From JAWVEV01 sp033856535 (GTDB lineage Bacteria; Actinomycetota; Thermoleophilia; Miltoncostaeales; Miltoncostaeaceae), in contig JAWVEV010000079.1 of the NCBI GenBank assembly GCA_033856535.1, positions 1 to 48,056 on the forward strand: DNA of 48,056 nt, written 5' to 3'. The stretch's first letter is position 1, and every line of letters begins with the position of its first letter. The notes under the pieces were generated by a model. That model saw nothing but the letters and a program-made list of their open reading frames with translations, was not told the DNA's origin and ran no database searches. Below, piece after piece: positions 26,812-35,225 of this stretch. Both the position numbers and the translations under genes were made by a program.

Positions 26812-27750
26812 TTGATCGACACCCTCACTCCCCGCATGTCCTACGAGCCGGTCAGCGACCGGCTCGGCCTCTTCGAGGTCGAGCCGCTCGACCGCGGCTT
26901 CGGGCACACGTTCGGCAACTCGCTGCGGCGGGTCCTGCTCAGCTCCCTGGAGGGGGCGGCGGTGACCTCGGTCCGCGTCGAGGGCGTCCAGCACGAGTTC
27001 AGCACCGTGGCGGGCGTCAAGGAGGACGTGACCGACATCATCCTCAACCTGCGCGAGCTGGTCTGCCGCCTCCACGGCGAGGCGGGCGAGATCGAGGTGG
27101 AGCTCTCGGCCACGGGCCCCGGCCCGGCGACCGCCGCCGACATCTCCGCGCCGGCCGACCTCGAGATCCTGAACCCCGAGCTCGAGATCGCGAACCTGCT
27201 CCCCGACGCGCGGCTGGAGATGATCCTGACCATCGCGCGCGGCCGCGGCTACGTCGTGGCCGAGGGCAACAAGGGGCTCGGCACGACGATCGGGGTCATC
27301 CCGGTCGACTCGAACTTCTCGCCCATCACCCGGGTGCGGTACGAGGTCTCGCCCGCCCGCGTGGGGCAGCGCACGGACTACGACAAGCTGACGCTCGAGA
27401 TCGAGACGGACGGCAGCGTCGACCCGCGCGGGGCCCTCTCCGAGGCGGCCGAGACGCTCATCGGCCGGCTGGCGATCTTCGCCGACAGCACCAGCACCAA
27501 GCTGCTCGGCGAGCAGATCCCGGAGGAGCCGCCGCCGGGTGGCGGGATGCACGACATCATGATCGAGGAGCTGGAGCTGGGCGTCCGCTCGTACAACTGC
27601 CTCAAGCGGGTGGGTGTCGAGACGATCGGCGACCTGGTGTCCAAGAGCGAGGACGAGCTCTCGGCGATTCCGAACTTCGGCAAGAAGAGCATCGAAGAGG
27701 TGAAGGAGAACCTCGCCGCGCACGGGCTGTCCCTGCGCGACGACGGCTGA
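26812..27750 (+). CDS. rpoA: RNA polymerase subunit alpha
   Basis: The 312-residue protein starts at the TTG at 26812 with GAAGGA 6 nt upstream; the in-frame sequence further upstream to 26710 is low-complexity leader. The N-terminal domain has RGFGHTFGNSLRRVLLSSLE and TVAGVKEDVTDIILNL. The C-terminal domain (~245-312) has LELGVRSYNCLKRVGVETIG and FGKKSIEEVKENLAAHGLSL, the HhH fold that contacts UP elements and activators. A 120-nt gap separates it from rpsD. Confidence 0.98.
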   Translation: MIDTLTPRMSYEPVSDRLGLFEVEPLDRGFGHTFGNSLRRVLLSSLEGAAVTSVRVEGVQHEFSTVAGVKEDVTDIILNLRELVCRLHGEAGEIEVELSATGPGPATAADISAPADLEILNPELEIANLLPDARLEMILTIARGRGYVVAEGNKGLGTTIGVIPVDSNFSPITRVRYEVSPARVGQRTDYDKLTLEIETDGSVDPRGALSEAAETLIGRLAIFADSTSTKLLGEQIPEEPPPGGGMHDIMIEELELGVRSYNCLKRVGVETIGDLVSKSEDELSAIPNFGKKSIEEVKENLAAHGLSLRDDG

Positions 27751-27765
27751 CCGGAAAGGGATCGA

Positions 27766-28209
27766 GTGCGCCACCGCCGCCAGGGACCGAAGCTCAACCG
27801 CAGCAGTGCCCACCGTCAGTCGATGGCCGCCAACCTGGCGACCGCGCTGCTGACGCACGGGCGCATCCAGACCACCGCGCCGAAGGCCCGGCTGGCCCGG
27901 AGCCTGGCGGAGAAGGCCATCACGCTGGGCAAGGAGAACACCCTCCACGCTCGGCGTCAGGCGGTGAGCCTCCTGCGCAACAAGGAGGTCACCTACCGTC
28001 TGTTCGACACGATCGCGCCGGCCTTCGCCGACGTGAACGGTGGGTACACGCGGGTGATGAAGCTGGGTCCGCGCCAGGGCGATGCCGCCCCGATGGTGCT
28101 GCTCGAGCTCTCCCGCGACGTGGAGCTCCCGGGGCCCGCCCGCGGTGGGGGCGGGCCTAAGGGGGACTGCCGGGGCTCGCTCCGGCGCCCGGGGCGCCCC
28201 CGTGCCTGA
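27766..28209 (+). CDS. rplQ: 50S ribosomal protein L17
   Basis: L17 reads RHRRQGPKLNRSSAHRQSMA, then ATALLTHGRIQTTAPKARLA, ending its usual core at PMVLLELSRD. A further ~30 residues (Gly/Arg/Pro-rich) make 147 in total, and the frame runs 8 nt into the next gene. The GTG at 27766 lies 15 nt after the rpoA stop, behind GGAAAGGG. Confidence 0.96.
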   Translation: MRHRRQGPKLNRSSAHRQSMAANLATALLTHGRIQTTAPKARLARSLAEKAITLGKENTLHARRQAVSLLRNKEVTYRLFDTIAPAFADVNGGYTRVMKLGPRQGDAAPMVLLELSRDVELPGPARGGGGPKGDCRGSLRRPGRPRA

Positions 28210-29848
28210 TTCGGCGCGGCTCGTCCTCGGGCCCATGCTGCGGTACCTCGGCCCGTCCGAGGCGACGGTCTGGGTGCAGGCCGATCGGCCCTGCGAGGTC
28301 GAGGTGCTCGGCCGGCGCGAGCGGACCTTCCGGGTCGGCTCGCGGCACTTCGCGCTGGTCCCGCTGACCGGGCTCGCGCCCGGGCGGACCCATGGATACG
28401 CCGTCGCGCTCGACGGCGAGCGGCGCTGGCCGGAGGCCGCCGCGCCCGCGCCGGCGATCCGCGTCCCCGACCCGGGGCGCCTGCGCCTCGCGTTCGGTTC
28501 CTGCCGGGTGGTCGCGCCCGCCCGGCCGCCCTACGACCTGCGCCCCGACGACCATCGGCGCGGTCGCGGTGCCGACGCCCTCGCGGCGCTGGCGGCGCGG
28601 CTGGCCGGCGCCCCGCGCGCCGACTGGCCCGACCTGCTCCTGATGCTGGGGGACCAGGTCTACACCGACCGCGACCACCCGATGACGACGGCCGCGATCC
28701 GGCGCCGGCGCGGGCGCGGCGCCCCGCGCGACCAGCCGCTCGACCTCGACGAGCACGCCCGGATCTACGAGGAGTCGTGGGCCGACCCGGTCATCCGGCG
28801 GCTGCTGGCGAGCCTGCCGAGCGCGATGATCTTCGACGACCACGAGGTCGTGAACGACTGGAACACGTCGCTGGCGTGGCGCCGCCGCCGCGAGCGCCGG
28901 CCGTGGTGGTCGTCCCGGCTCGCCGCGGCGCTGATGGCGTACTGGCTCTACCAGCACCTCGGCAACCTGTCGCCGGCGGCGCTCGCGGCCGACCCGGTCC
29001 TGGCGGCGGTGCGCGCCGCCGGGACGGACGGCGACGGGGAGCCGGCGCTGCGGGGGCTGGCCGAGGGATGGGTCGCCGACCCGCGGTCGGTCCGCTGGAG
29101 CCACCGCCGCGACCTGGGTCCGGCCCGCCTGGTGGTCCTCGACTCGCGCTCGCGACGGCGGCTGGGGCCGGGCGCGCGACGCATCGCCGACGACGAGGAG
29201 TGGGCCTGGCTCGAGCGTGCCGCGATCGGCGACGTCGACCACCTGCTCATCGCCACCTCGGTTCCGGTCCTCCTGCCGGCCGGGTTGCAGCGGCTGGAGG
29301 CGGTGACCGAGCGCCTCGGCTCCGGCGCATTCGGGCCGACGGCCGTCGGCGCCGCCGAGATGCTGCGCCGGCGCCTGGGCCTGGAGCACTGGGGCGCCTT
29401 CGCCGTCTCGTTCGACCGGATGGCCGCCCTGCTCGAGCACGTCGGCTCCGGGGGCCGCGGGCGCCCGCCGGCCTCGATCGCGATCCTCGCCGGCGACGTC
29501 CACCATGCCTTCCTGACCGAGGTCGGCTTCCGCCGCTCGGCCGGCGTCCGCAGCGCGGTCGCTCAGGTCGTCGCGTCGCCGCTGCGCAACGCCCTCGGCC
29601 CGGCCGGCCGGCGCCTGATCCGGGTCGGGCACTCGCGCGCCTTCGCGGCGCTGATGGCGCCGGCCGCCCGTCTGACCGGCGTCCCGGCGCCGCCGATCCG
29701 CTGGCGTGCGGCCGGCCGGCCGGTCGCCGAGAACAACCTCGCCACGCTCGCGCTGGACGGCCGGCGCGCCGAGGTGCTCGTCGAGCGGGCGCTGCTCGGC
29801 CCCGGCGGCCCCCGGCTCACCCCCGCCGTGCGCCGTAGGCTCGTCTAG
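28202..29848 (+). CDS. PhoD-like alkaline phosphatase/phosphodiesterase
   Basis: This 548-residue metallophosphatase of the PhoD type shows LAFGSCR, LMLGDQVYTD, MIFDDHEVVNDWN and IAILAGDVHHAFL, which carry the metal-binding Asp, His and Asn residues. An N-terminal beta-sandwich domain (GPMLRYLGPSEATVWVQAD) is usual for the family. There is no Tat or Sec signal peptide, so this member may be cytoplasmic; its substrate is unknown. The GTG at 28202 overlaps rplQ by 8 nt, with no clear ribosome site. Its position between rplQ and truA is unusual. Confidence 0.85.
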   Translation: MPDSARLVLGPMLRYLGPSEATVWVQADRPCEVEVLGRRERTFRVGSRHFALVPLTGLAPGRTHGYAVALDGERRWPEAAAPAPAIRVPDPGRLRLAFGSCRVVAPARPPYDLRPDDHRRGRGADALAALAARLAGAPRADWPDLLLMLGDQVYTDRDHPMTTAAIRRRRGRGAPRDQPLDLDEHARIYEESWADPVIRRLLASLPSAMIFDDHEVVNDWNTSLAWRRRRERRPWWSSRLAAALMAYWLYQHLGNLSPAALAADPVLAAVRAAGTDGDGEPALRGLAEGWVADPRSVRWSHRRDLGPARLVVLDSRSRRRLGPGARRIADDEEWAWLERAAIGDVDHLLIATSVPVLLPAGLQRLEAVTERLGSGAFGPTAVGAAEMLRRRLGLEHWGAFAVSFDRMAALLEHVGSGGRGRPPASIAILAGDVHHAFLTEVGFRRSAGVRSAVAQVVASPLRNALGPAGRRLIRVGHSRAFAALMAPAARLTGVPAPPIRWRAAGRPVAENNLATLALDGRRAEVLVERALLGPGGPRLTPAVRRRLV

Positions 29849-29880
29849 CCTGCACGGGCCACACCCCGAGAGGAGCCCCG

Positions 29881-29937
29881 GTGCACGCCTTGCATGACGT
29901 CTCCCGCCGCCGCGGGGAGCTCCCGCAGCGGATCTGA
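29881..29937 (+). CDS. 18-codon leader ORF before truA
   Basis: A GTG at 29881 sits behind a strong GAGAGGAG and opens an 18-codon frame that reads (M)HALHDVSRRRGELPQRI. Its stop lies in CTGA, whose CTG is in frame with truA. It is the only well-initiated frame in the leader, and its translation could deliver ribosomes to the CTG. It may be a coupling peptide. A one-base sequencing error fusing it to truA is the alternative. Confidence 0.5.
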   Translation: MHALHDVSRRRGELPQRI

Positions 29938-30734
29938 CCGGCCCGGGCGAGCGGCCGGCGCGGGCCCGCTGCCTGCGCCTGGACCTGGAGTACGACGGGG
30001 CCGGCTTCCGCGGCTGGGCGGCCCAGCCCGGGCTGCGCACGGTCGAGGGCGATCTGCGGGCCGCGCTCGACCGGCTGCTGCGCGCGCCGTACGAGCTGCG
30101 CGTGGCCGGGCGCACCGACGCCGGCGTGCACGCCGCCGGCCAGGTGGCGAGCGTGGCGACCGACGCCGAGCTCTCGCCCGACCGGGTGCGGCGGGGGCTG
30201 GCCGGGCTCCTGCCGGCCGACCTCGCGGCGCGGGCGGTCGCCGAGGCCGACCCGGGCTTCGACGCGCGCCGCGACGCGGTCGCCCGCGCCTACGAGTACC
30301 GCGTGCTGATCGGGGCGCCGTCGCCCCTCCGGGCCGGGCGGGTGCTCCACCACCCCCCGCCGCTCGACGCGGGCGCGATGCGGGCCGCCGCCGCGCGGGT
30401 GGTGGGGCAGCACGACTTCCGCGCCTTCACCCCGACCCAGACCGAGCACGTCTTCTTCCACCGCACCGTCGCGCGCTGCGAGTGGCTCGAGCGCGGCGAC
30501 GAGCTGGTGCTGGCGGTGGAGGCCGACGCCTTCCTGCGCCACATGGTGCGGGTCCTGACCGGGACGATGCTGCTGGTGGGCCGGGGCGCCGCGCCGCCCG
30601 AGCGCATGGACGCGCTGCTGGCGGGGGCGCCGCGGGGGGCGGCCGGGCCGACCGCCCCCGCCCACGGGCTCACCCTGGTGGGCGTGCGCTACGCGGCCGG
30701 GACGGCAGAGGAGCGGGCGCAGGCGCCCGAGTAG
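29934..30734 (+). CDS. truA: tRNA pseudouridine synthase A, apparent CUG start
   Basis: TruA makes pseudouridines 38-40 in the tRNA anticodon arm. The N-terminus RLDLEYDGAGFRGWAAQPG is followed by the catalytic-Asp motif AGRTDAGVHAAGQV. QHDFRAFTPTQ and EADAFLRHMVRVLTGTML are the C-terminal motifs. The frame is bounded by an in-frame stop at 29895-29897, and between it and the conserved start there is no ATG, GTG or TTG. CTG at 29934, in a CTGA overlap with the leader ORF, gives 266 residues; CTG at 29973 would give 253. The first GTG (30102) would delete a conserved third of the domain. The 3' end overlaps the convergent membrane-protein gene by 46 bp. Confidence 0.9.
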   Translation: MTGPGERPARARCLRLDLEYDGAGFRGWAAQPGLRTVEGDLRAALDRLLRAPYELRVAGRTDAGVHAAGQVASVATDAELSPDRVRRGLAGLLPADLAARAVAEADPGFDARRDAVARAYEYRVLIGAPSPLRAGRVLHHPPPLDAGAMRAAAARVVGQHDFRAFTPTQTEHVFFHRTVARCEWLERGDELVLAVEADAFLRHMVRVLTGTMLLVGRGAAPPERMDALLAGAPRGAAGPTAPAHGLTLVGVRYAAGTAEERAQAPE

Positions 30735-31129
30735 GCCAGCAGCGCCCCCGCCACGAGCAGGGCGCCGCCGGAGAGCGCGGCCAGCAGCGGGAGGACGGGC
30801 GACGCGATGAGCGACCCGTCGGCCAGCCAGTCGGCCGACGCGACGGTGAAGTACGCCACGACGCCGGACAGCGACCAGCCCCACGTGCGGGCGCGGCCCG
30901 ACAGGCGCGGCAGGCAGGCGAGCAGCGCGACCGCGCCGGCGCCGGCGAGGACCTCCGGGGCGATCGTCGGCGTGGGCGTGTACGTGTTGTCGTCGAGGTA
31001 CGACAGGGCCTCGAGCAGGAACAGGATCGCCGCCGTGCCGAACGTGGTGGCGATCCCGAGGCCGGCGAGCCAGGGCACGATCCGGCGGCGGCGGCGGTCC
31101 GGCCCGGCGGACGTGGTGGTGGAGCTCAT
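30689..31129 (-). CDS. Four-span membrane protein, unknown function
   Basis: The 146 residues have a basic N-terminus (PDRRRRRIVPW) and four predicted spans at ~19-45, 62-78, ~86-106 and 110-135. The loop DDNTYTPTPTIAPE lies after the first span. I do not recognise the family. The ATG at 31129 has GGGAGAGA upstream and a promoter region rich in inverted repeats (31159-31218). The 3' end overlaps truA. Confidence 0.6.
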   Translation of the reverse strand: MSSTTTSAGPDRRRRRIVPWLAGLGIATTFGTAAILFLLEALSYLDDNTYTPTPTIAPEVLAGAGAVALLACLPRLSGRARTWGWSLSGVVAYFTVASADWLADGSLIASPVLPLLAALSGGALLVAGALLAYSGACARSSAVPAA

Positions 31130-31556
31130 CGCGAGTCTCTCCCTCTCCGTGATCCGTACGCCAATGTGGCGTTAAGTTAGTGTAAACACAAGTGCACGGG
31201 CGTGCAAAGGGGTGCACGCCTCGTCCGGGTCCGGAGAGCGCCGTTTCCTTGCATGCCGACGAGTGAGATCTCCCGGCGCGGGCCCTTCGGGCCCAATCGC
31301 CGCGCCGCGCCGCCTTCGCTCGGGGAGCGTCGCGACCCGGCGGTCGACCGGCACGGGCGCGGCATTTGGCTCCGCCGCGGCCGAACGGCCAGGCGCGCCG
31401 GTTGGCGTCGGGGGCGCCAACTGCGCGGCCGTCGCTCACCGGGGTGCGCCCCGGGACCGAGCGGCCTACAGGCTCCGCCGCCGGCTCCGGGGGCGCTCTC
31501 CCGGTCCGGCCCTCCCCCGGGGCCCACCCGCTACGCTCCCTCGCGTACCGGACCGA
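31130..31556. promoter_or_regulatory. 427-nt divergent intergenic region with inverted repeats
   Basis: I see no gene here. The first 90 nt are unusually AT-rich for the window and hold three inverted repeats: CGCCA-ATG-TGGCG (31159-31171), GTGTAAACAC (31180-31189) and TGCACG-GG-CGTGCA (31193-31206), plus a further TGCACG at 31213. Minus-strand -10 candidates are TAACTT and TACACT. A GGGCCC-TTC-GGGCCC hairpin is at 31280-31294. A TACGCT -10 candidate for surE is at 31532-31537. The remaining sequence is GC-rich with no clear structure. Confidence 0.5.
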
Positions 31557-32384
31557 ATGACCCACATCCTCGTCACCAACGACGACGGCGTCGACTCCCC
31601 CGGATTGCTCGCGCTCAAGCAGGCGCTCGAGCCCCACGGGAAGGTCAGCGTCATCGCCCCCAACCGCAACCGCAGCGCGATCGGGCGGGGCATCACGATC
31701 CACAACCCCCTCCACGTGGAGGAGGTGCGGCTCGCCGACGGCTCCGAGGCGCTGGCGACCGACGGCACGCCGGTCGACTGCGTCCGCTTCGCGGCGCTCG
31801 GCCTGCTCGGCGACCAGCCGGACCTGATCGTGAGCGGCATCAACCTGGGCCTGAACCTGGGCGACGACGTCACCTACTCGGGCACCGTGGCCGCGGCCTT
31901 CGAGGGGATCATGCTCGGCCTGCCGGCGATCGCCGTGAGCTGCCACGCGGTCGACGAGCGGATGGACCAGTGGGACGGCATGGCCTACGACTTCCGCGCG
32001 GTGGCCGGCTTCGCGGCGCGCCTGGTCCCCGTGGTGCAGAGGGACGGCTTCCCGAAGCGGATGCTGCTGAACGTCAACGGCCCGGGCCTGCCGCCCGAGC
32101 GCGTGACCGGCGCCCGCGTGACGCGCCTCGGCCGGCGCATCTACGACGACCAGCTGATGCTCGAGGCGACCGACGGCCCGCGCCGGCGCTACACCATCTA
32201 CGGGGGCAACCCCTCCTTCCAGCGCGAGGAGGGGACCGACTTCGCCGCGGTCGAGCGCGGCGAGATCTCGATCACGCCGCTGCACTTCGACCTGACCGAC
32301 ATCGACGGCATCGGCGCCCTCGAGCGGCTGTCCCTCGCCGACCTGCTGGAGGAGCACGCGGCGGTGGACACCCCGGCCGCGTGA
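31557..32384 (+). CDS. surE: 5'/3'-nucleotidase SurE
   Basis: SurE hydrolyses nucleoside monophosphates. The N-terminus MTHILVTNDDGVDSPGLLAL carries the DD metal motif. APNRNRSAIGRGITI and DLIVSGINLGLNLGDDVTYS supply the Ser and Asn ligands. At 275 residues it is a normal length. The ATG at 31557 has no ribosome site, and the only nearby signal is TACGCT about 20 nt upstream. It ends in a GTGA overlap with a mini-ORF. Confidence 0.95.
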   Translation: MTHILVTNDDGVDSPGLLALKQALEPHGKVSVIAPNRNRSAIGRGITIHNPLHVEEVRLADGSEALATDGTPVDCVRFAALGLLGDQPDLIVSGINLGLNLGDDVTYSGTVAAAFEGIMLGLPAIAVSCHAVDERMDQWDGMAYDFRAVAGFAARLVPVVQRDGFPKRMLLNVNGPGLPPERVTGARVTRLGRRIYDDQLMLEATDGPRRRYTIYGGNPSFQREEGTDFAAVERGEISITPLHFDLTDIDGIGALERLSLADLLEEHAAVDTPAA

Positions 32385-32446
32385 GCCGCCCTGTGCGGCT
32401 CTCGCGGACGCGAGCGGGTCGGCGCAGCCGGCCCGACGAGCGATGA
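32381..32446 (+). CDS. 21-codon mini-ORF from a duplicated HAD gene start
   Basis: A GTG overlapping the surE stop opens a 21-codon frame, MSRPVRLSRTRAGRRSRPDE then Arg and stop. Its first 20 residues are identical to the N-terminus of the following HAD protein because both come from a tandem duplication. Its stop overlaps the HAD start (ATGA). It probably works only as a translational bridge from surE, or is a non-functional remnant. Confidence 0.5.
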   Translation: MSRPVRLSRTRAGRRSRPDER

Positions 32447-32505
32447 GCCGCCCTGTGCGGCTCTCGCGGACGCGAGCGGGTCGCCGGAGCCGGCCCGACG
32501 AGGCG
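32382..32505 (+). repeat. 62-bp tandem duplication (two copies) spanning the HAD gene start
   Basis: Copy 1 is 32382-32443 and copy 2 is 32444-32505, with two mismatches in the body. Each copy holds three short hairpins: GCCGC-CCTGT-GCGGC, CTCGCG-GA-CGCGAG and a 9-bp CGGGTCGGC/GCCGGCCCG type (perfect with one G-U in copy 1). The 62-bp period shifts the frame, which truncates the copy-1 ORF at codon 21. Confidence 0.9.
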
Positions 32506-33147
32506 AGCGGCTTCGATCCCGTCCTGCTCGACCTGGACGGGACCGTCATCGACTCGGTCGGCCTCATCCGGGAGTCCCATCGGCACGCCGTGACGTCCGT
32601 GCTGGGTGAGAACCTCTCCGACGAGCGGCTGGTGGCCAACGTGGGGCGGCCGCTGATCGACCAGATGCGCGCTTTCTCGCCCGAGCGGGCCGAGGAGCTG
32701 CTGCGGGTCTACCGGGAGTGGAACCATGCGAACACCGATGCGCTGCTCCGCCCGTACCCCGGCCTCGACGCGCTGCTGGACGCGCTCGTGGCCGACGGGC
32801 GCCGCCTCGGCATCGTCACGTCCAAGAGCGGCCCGACGGTCGACCTCGCCTGGAAGGTCGTCCCGCTGCGTGACCGTTTCGACGTGGTGATCACCTCCGA
32901 GGACACCGAGCGCCACAAGCCCGACCCGGCGCCGGTGCTGGCCGCGCTGGAGCAGCTCGGCCGGGCGCCCGAGGGCGCCTGCTACGTGGGCGACGCCCCG
33001 TTCGACCTGCGCGCCGGCCGCGCCGCCGGCGTCGCGACCATCGGCGTCACCTGGGGCTTCTTCACGCGCGAGGCCCTCGAGGCCGAGGATCCGGACCTGA
33101 TCGTGGACACGCCCGCCGAGCTGTTGCGGGCCTGCCGGGGCCGGTGA
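32443..33147 (+). CDS. HAD-superfamily phosphatase (PGP/PpaX-like)
   Basis: The 234-residue phosphatase has motif I LLDLDGTVIDS, motif II IVTSKS, motif III Lys in RHKPDPAP and motif IV YVGDAPFDLRAGRAAG. An alpha-helical cap lies between I and II, as in phosphoglycolate phosphatase and PpaX. The substrate is undetermined. The first 20 residues (MSRPVRLSRTRAGRRSRPDE) are encoded by the second copy of the 62-bp repeat and precede the family's normal start, so they are an added basic extension. It ends in a GTGA overlap with ligA. Confidence 0.88.
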   Translation: MSRPVRLSRTRAGRRSRPDEASGFDPVLLDLDGTVIDSVGLIRESHRHAVTSVLGENLSDERLVANVGRPLIDQMRAFSPERAEELLRVYREWNHANTDALLRPYPGLDALLDALVADGRRLGIVTSKSGPTVDLAWKVVPLRDRFDVVITSEDTERHKPDPAPVLAALEQLGRAPEGACYVGDAPFDLRAGRAAGVATIGVTWGFFTREALEAEDPDLIVDTPAELLRACRGR

Positions 33148-35225
33148 GCGACCCCGCCGCGCCGGCCGGGCCGCCCGAGGAGCGCGCCCGCCGGCTGCGC
33201 GAGCAGATCGCCCAGGCGAATCACGACTACTACGTCCTCGACGCCCCGACGGTCGAGGACGCGGTCTACGACGACTGGATGCGCGAGCTGCAGGCGCTCG
33301 AGGCCGAGCATCCCGAGCTGGTGACGGCCGACTCGCCCACCCAGACCGTGGGCGCCGCGCCCGCGGAGCGCTTCTCCTCGGTGATCCACCGCCGCCCCAT
33401 GCTCAGCCTGGCCAACGCCCGGAACCCCGACGAGCTCGCCGACTGGTGGCGCCGCGCCCGCGCCGTGATGGCCGAGGAGGGCATGGGCTCGCGCGAGGTC
33501 TCGCTGGTGGTCGAGCCGAAGATCGACGGCCTGGCGATCTCACTGATGTACGAGAACGGGGTCCTGGTGCAGGGCGCCACCCGGGGCGACGGCGTCGCCG
33601 GGGAGGACGTGACCGCCAACCTGCGCACGCTGCGATCCATCCCGCCGCGCCTGCGGCTGGAGGAGGGCGAGGCGCCGCCGCCGGTGGTCGAGGTGCGCGG
33701 CGAGGTCTACCTGCCGCTCGCCGCCTTCGCGCGCTTCAACGAGAGCCGGGCCGCCGAGGGGCTGCCGACCTTCGCCAACCCGCGCAACTCGGCCGCCGGG
33801 AGCCTGCGCCAGCTCGATCCGCGCCTCACCGCGCAGAGGCCGCTCACCATCTGGTGCTACGCGATCGGGTATTCCGAGGGTCTCGAGCTGACCACCCAGA
33901 GCGGGACGCTCGACTGGCTGCGGGCGCACGGGTTCCGGGTGAACCCCGACGTGAGCGTGCAGGACTCGCTCGAGGGCGCCCAGGCCGCCTGCGCCGCGTG
34001 GGAGGAGCGCCGCGGCTCGGTCGACTACGACATCGACGGCGCGGTGGTGAAGATCGACGACCTCGACGTCCAGGACCGCCTGGGCGCCGTCGGCCGCGCG
34101 CCGCGCTGGGCGATCGCCTACAAGTTCGCGCCCACCACCGCGGTCACCACCCTGCGCGGCATCGGCGTGAACGTCGGCCGCACCGGCGCGCTCGTGCCGT
34201 ACGCCGAGCTCGAGCCGGTCCAGGTGGCCGGCGTCACGGTGAAGCTCGCGACCCTCCACAACCAGGAGGACATCGCCCGCAAGGACCTGCGCATCGGCGA
34301 CCGGGTCATCGTGCAGCGCGCCGGTGACGTGATCCCCCAGGTGGTCGCCCCGCTGCCCCAGGAGCGGACCGGCGAGGAGCGCGAGTTCCGCATGCCCGAG
34401 CGCTGCCCGGCCTGCCTGACCCCGGTCGTGCAGCCGCCGGGCGAGGTGCAGATGCGCTGCCCCAACCGCTCGTGCCCGGCCCAGATCCAGCAGAGCCTCG
34501 AGCACTTCGCCTCCCGGGGGGGGATGGACATCGAGGGCCTCGGCGAGAAGACCGTGCGCCGCTTCTACGCCGAGGGGCTGGTCGGGAACGTCGCCGACAT
34601 CTACGACCTGCGCGACCACGCGGAGCGCCTGATCGCCCTCGAGGGCTTCAAGGAGACCTCGGTCGGCAACCTGCTGGCGGCGATCGAGCGCTCGAAGGAG
34701 CGGCCCTGGCCGCGGGTGATCTTCGCCCTCGGGATCCGCCACGTCGGCGAGGTCACCGCCGAGGCGATCGCGGCGGTCGCGCCGTCGCTGGACGCGCTGC
34801 TTGCGGCCGGCGAGGAGGAGCTCGCCGCCGGCGAGGGGGTCGGGCCGACGATCGCGGCCTCGATCGTCGAGTACCTGGCCAGCGCGGCCAACCGCGAGAC
34901 GCTCGAGCGCCTGCGCGCGGCCGGCGTGACCGTCGAGGGCCAGGCGCCGGCGCGGGTGGTGGACGGTCCGCTCGAGGGCCAGACTGTGGTGGTCACCGGC
35001 GGCCTGGACGCCTTCTCGCGCGACGAGGCCAAGCGGGCCATCGTCGCGGCCGGCGGCAAGGTGACCGGGTCGGTCAGCCGCGCGACCAATTTCGTGGTGG
35101 CCGGGAGGGACCCTGGAGGTAAGCTGACCAAAGCTGAGAGCCTGGGGGTTCCGGTGATCGACGAGGCGACCTTTCTTGCGGTGCTGGCGGGCGAAGAGCC
35201 GCTCCCGCGGGGCGGCTCGGGCTGA
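33144..35225 (+). CDS. ligA: NAD-dependent DNA ligase
   Basis: The 693 residues give a complete LigA. Domain Ia has HDYYVLDAPTVEDAVYDDWM, and the adenylation motif is VEPKIDGLAISL with the catalytic Lys. The OB domain includes GVNVGRTGALVPYAELEPV. The zinc finger is CPACLTPVV, then CPNRSCPAQ. Next come the HhH repeats (GGMDIEGLGEKTVRRFYAEG onwards), and the C-terminal BRCT domain runs from GQTVVVTGGLDAFSRDEAKR to VIDEATFLAVLAGE. The GTG at 33144 lies in a GTGA overlap with the HAD gene. Confidence 0.98.
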   Translation: MSDPAAPAGPPEERARRLREQIAQANHDYYVLDAPTVEDAVYDDWMRELQALEAEHPELVTADSPTQTVGAAPAERFSSVIHRRPMLSLANARNPDELADWWRRARAVMAEEGMGSREVSLVVEPKIDGLAISLMYENGVLVQGATRGDGVAGEDVTANLRTLRSIPPRLRLEEGEAPPPVVEVRGEVYLPLAAFARFNESRAAEGLPTFANPRNSAAGSLRQLDPRLTAQRPLTIWCYAIGYSEGLELTTQSGTLDWLRAHGFRVNPDVSVQDSLEGAQAACAAWEERRGSVDYDIDGAVVKIDDLDVQDRLGAVGRAPRWAIAYKFAPTTAVTTLRGIGVNVGRTGALVPYAELEPVQVAGVTVKLATLHNQEDIARKDLRIGDRVIVQRAGDVIPQVVAPLPQERTGEEREFRMPERCPACLTPVVQPPGEVQMRCPNRSCPAQIQQSLEHFASRGGMDIEGLGEKTVRRFYAEGLVGNVADIYDLRDHAERLIALEGFKETSVGNLLAAIERSKERPWPRVIFALGIRHVGEVTAEAIAAVAPSLDALLAAGEEELAAGEGVGPTIAASIVEYLASAANRETLERLRAAGVTVEGQAPARVVDGPLEGQTVVVTGGLDAFSRDEAKRAIVAAGGKVTGSVSRATNFVVAGRDPGGKLTKAESLGVPVIDEATFLAVLAGEEPLPRGGSG

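Noticed and set aside
31202..31556. Open frames upstream of surE
   Set aside because: Arg/Gly/Pro-rich with no motif and no ribosome site; likely chance frames in a GC-rich gap.
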